64,000 nucleotides of DNA from Pyxidicoccus xibeiensis (lineage in GTDB: Bacteria > Myxococcota > Myxococcia > Myxococcales > Myxococcaceae). The stretch spans positions 868,001 through 932,000 of the forward strand of contig NZ_JAJVKV010000004.1 in assembly GCF_024198175.1 (NCBI RefSeq), written 5' to 3'. Position numbers and translations under genes: made by a program. Below the pieces are notes generated by a model. The model was not told where the DNA came from, searched no databases, and was given only the letters and a program-made list of their open reading frames with translations. Shown one piece after another: positions 62,284 through 64,000 of the stretch (positions are counted from its first letter, which is position 1; each line of letters starts with the position of its first letter).

Positions 62284-63189
62284 ATGCGCCTGAGACGCCT
62301 CGCCCGCCGCACCGCTCCCTACGCCCCCCAGGCCGCTTCTCCCCACCTGGAGGTCATCGAGGGAGGCCGGAACGAGCTGGTGGCCCGAAGTGGCGCGGAC
62401 CCCTTCCGCACGGAGCGGCGGCTGCGCTGGAGGGACCACTTCTCCCTGTCGGAGAACGTCTTCTTCCTGAGGCACATGCACGCCGAGCACGACGGCCTGC
62501 GCGTGGCGCAGCTGTCGGACGTCCACGTGGGGCAGGCGACGTCCGCCATCCGCATCCGCCGCGCGGTGGAGGCCGTCAACGCGGAGGCGCCGGACATGGT
62601 GTTCCTCACGGGCGACTACGTGACGCACAGCCCGAAGCCGCTGCCGCGCGTGCGCGAGCTGCTGGCGGGCCTGAAGGGCCCCGTCTTCGTGGTGCTGGGC
62701 AACCATGACCACTGGGTGGACGGCCCCTACATCCGCGAGGGCTTCGAGCGGCTGGGCTACACGGTGCTGCAGAACGAGCACCGGGTGGTGCACGTGAAGG
62801 GCGCGCCGGTGACGGTGCTGGGCATCGACGACGGGCGCACGGGCCGCGACGACGTGGAGGCGACGTTCCGCGGCGCGCCGGAGTCCGGCACGCGGCTGGT
62901 GCTGACGCATGCGCCGCCCACGGTGGACAAGCTCCCCGCGCACGCGGGCCTGGTGCAGTTCTCCGGGCACACGCACGGCGGCCAGTTCGTGGTGCGCGGC
63001 CTCACCGAGGCCATCTTCCGCCGCGCCGGCCAGCCGTACATCAGCGGCCACTACCACGTGAATGGCAACCAGCTGTACGTGAACCGCGGGCTGGGCTTCG
63101 GCTTCGGCGGGCCGTACCTGCGCCGGGGCAGCGAGCCCGAGGTGGCCTTCTTCACGCTGCGCAAGGACACGGCGGCCACCGCGAGCTGA
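62284..63189 (+). CDS. Calcineurin-like metallophosphoesterase (YaeI-like)
   Basis: The 301-residue protein carries all dimetal motifs: QLSDVHVGQ (D, H), FLTGDYV (GD), VLGNHDHW (GNHD), LTHAPP and FSGHTHGGQF (GHTH). The N-terminal 50 residues are basic without a clear signal peptide or TM helix, so location is uncertain. The YaeI branch often acts on membrane lipids or nucleotide-linked lipids; the substrate here is unknown. ATG 62284 has GGAGG about 12 bases upstream, and a TAGAAT box (62231-62236) may be the -10 element. Confidence 0.9.
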   Translation: MRLRRLARRTAPYAPQAASPHLEVIEGGRNELVARSGADPFRTERRLRWRDHFSLSENVFFLRHMHAEHDGLRVAQLSDVHVGQATSAIRIRRAVEAVNAEAPDMVFLTGDYVTHSPKPLPRVRELLAGLKGPVFVVLGNHDHWVDGPYIREGFERLGYTVLQNEHRVVHVKGAPVTVLGIDDGRTGRDDVEATFRGAPESGTRLVLTHAPPTVDKLPAHAGLVQFSGHTHGGQFVVRGLTEAIFRRAGQPYISGHYHVNGNQLYVNRGLGFGFGGPYLRRGSEPEVAFFTLRKDTAATAS

Positions 63190-63299
63190 CGGTTCAGGGC
63201 TCGTGCCTGGGAGCACGGCCTGTCGCCACGGATGCGCCGAGCAGGTTCTACTGGCTTTGCCCCCTTGCCATCCGGGGGCACTTCCAGGAGGCGCGCACG

Positions 63300-64000
63300 A
63301 TGGGGACTCGCCGTTGGGCAGTACCGTGGCTCTGGCTCGTGTTGCTGATGACGGGCTGCGCGTCGGTGACTCCATCGTCCGGTCCGAGGGTTCTCCGGAG
63401 CGACCTCCGGCAGGGTGCCGCTGCGTACGCTTCGAGAGAAGGACGGGGTGAGGAAGCCGTTGGAGACGGGCGGCAGGGCGTCATGCCCACGCGTCGAGCG
63501 GTCCTCGAGGCCGTTGACGGCGTGCGCGGCTCCACTGGCGATGTCGCCAGCGCGCTCTCCAGGCTTGCGGCGCTTCCTCCGGGCCTGGGCAACCGGGGCC
63601 TCAGTGGCGTCAATGGCGCCTTCACCCGCTACCTCGACCATGGCTCGAACCAGCTGCCATGGATTCAGGGGACGCTCGGTGGCGTCACCGCGCTGACGAC
63701 CGCGGCCTTGGAAGTCGATGATGCCGACATGGAGCTGGGCCTGCTCCGGATGACGGGCCCTCGGCTCCAGGCGGCCATGTCCGGCTCCATGCTGGTGGCC
63801 GCGTGGCTCGACTTCCTCCACCTCGCCGACGCCGTGCTCCGTCAGTGCCCGGCCTACAGCGCCGAGACGCTGTTCATGGACCTCCACCGCGTGCAGCGGC
63901 TGATGGACCCCACCCTGGCCGCGCTCGCGTCGCGCGACCTGGAGCGGGTCGAGGCCGCGGCCATCGCGATGCCCGCGTTGATGGGGCAACTCACCCGCGA
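63300..64000 (+). CDS. Myxobacterial lipoprotein, C-terminus outside the window
   Basis: ATG 63300 has GGAGG upstream; 233 codons are open to the right edge. Signal peptide with lipobox MTGC (Cys20). The visible part is mostly helical, with a region LSRLAALPPGLGNRGLSGVNGAF and a conserved-looking block LADAVLRQCPAYSAETLFMDLHRVQRLMDPTLAALASRDLERVEAAAIAMPAL. From memory, similar N-terminal parts occur in myxobacterial lipoproteins that end in variable toxin domains. The decisive C-terminus is not in the window, so no function is assigned. Confidence 0.8.
   Translation, partial: MGTRRWAVPWLWLVLLMTGCASVTPSSGPRVLRSDLRQGAAAYASREGRGEEAVGDGRQGVMPTRRAVLEAVDGVRGSTGDVASALSRLAALPPGLGNRGLSGVNGAFTRYLDHGSNQLPWIQGTLGGVTALTTAALEVDDADMELGLLRMTGPRLQAAMSGSMLVAAWLDFLHLADAVLRQCPAYSAETLFMDLHRVQRLMDPTLAALASRDLERVEAAAIAMPALMGQLTR

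Overview
This window is very GC-rich chromosomal DNA (around 70 percent by eye, with third codon positions almost always G or C). It comes from a myxobacterium of the Myxococcaceae/Cystobacterineae type (Myxococcus, Corallococcus or a close relative). The evidence is the gene content: two complete chemosensory operons, many histidine kinases and lone receivers, Ser/Thr kinases with myxobacterial partner genes (DUF2381), double-CXXCG immunity proteins of the SitI6 type, a TIGR02266-like PilZ protein, an SP21-like small heat-shock protein and an orphan CrtI. No rRNA, tRNA, CRISPR array, intact insertion sequence or origin was recognised.

Layout. 1-11.6 kb: a giant secreted SpvB/FG-GAP/RHS protein running off the left edge, a 1512-residue lipoprotein upstream of it, and a small translationally coupled lipoprotein/partner pair that resembles a Sit toxin/immunity cassette without a toxin domain. 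Copies of one 11-bp palindrome, ATGGC-W-GCCAT, lie upstream of both giant genes. 11.6-19.2 kb: crtI, a CHASE-domain histidine kinase, a pseudokinase and a DUF2381/Ser-Thr kinase pair. 19.2-21.6 kb: a graveyard of kin-discrimination genes (an internally deleted Imm11-like gene, two head-to-head SitI6-like genes, a frameshifted serine recombinase). 21.7-31.2 kb: chemosensory operon 1 on the plus strand (cheW-cheR/TPR-cheW-mcp-cheA/receiver-cheB) followed by a GAF histidine kinase. 31.3-35.1 kb: two cation/proton antiporters flanking a lone receiver. 35.3-41.0 kb: an outer-surface protein, a PAS kinase, a TetR regulator coupled to an NAPE-PLD-like hydrolase, a receiver and a double pseudo-receiver/PilZ protein.

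41.2-51.9 kb: chemosensory operon 2 on the minus strand, cheY-cheA-cheW-(soluble mcp)-(HEAT protein)-cheR-cheB, with a fatty acid desaturase 126 bp downstream. cheY through the HEAT gene and cheR-cheB overlap at their ends; only 10 bp separates the HEAT gene from cheR. The composition (HEAT protein plus desaturase) matches what I remember of the Che7 system of Myxococcus xanthus. 52.3-64 kb: small heat-shock protein, receiver/PAS hybrid kinase, Fur-family regulator, secreted serine protease, receiver, a secreted charged protein, a lipoprotein with a DAGT repeat tract, a PAS kinase, a metallophosphoesterase and the start of another lipoprotein cut by the right edge.

Several intergenic spaces carry clean inverted repeats that stand out from the GC-rich background (39461-39486, 41051-41069, 57532-57554, 13175-13190, 35139-35153) and are good operator candidates. 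Function calls rest on motifs read by eye; no database search or structure prediction was run.
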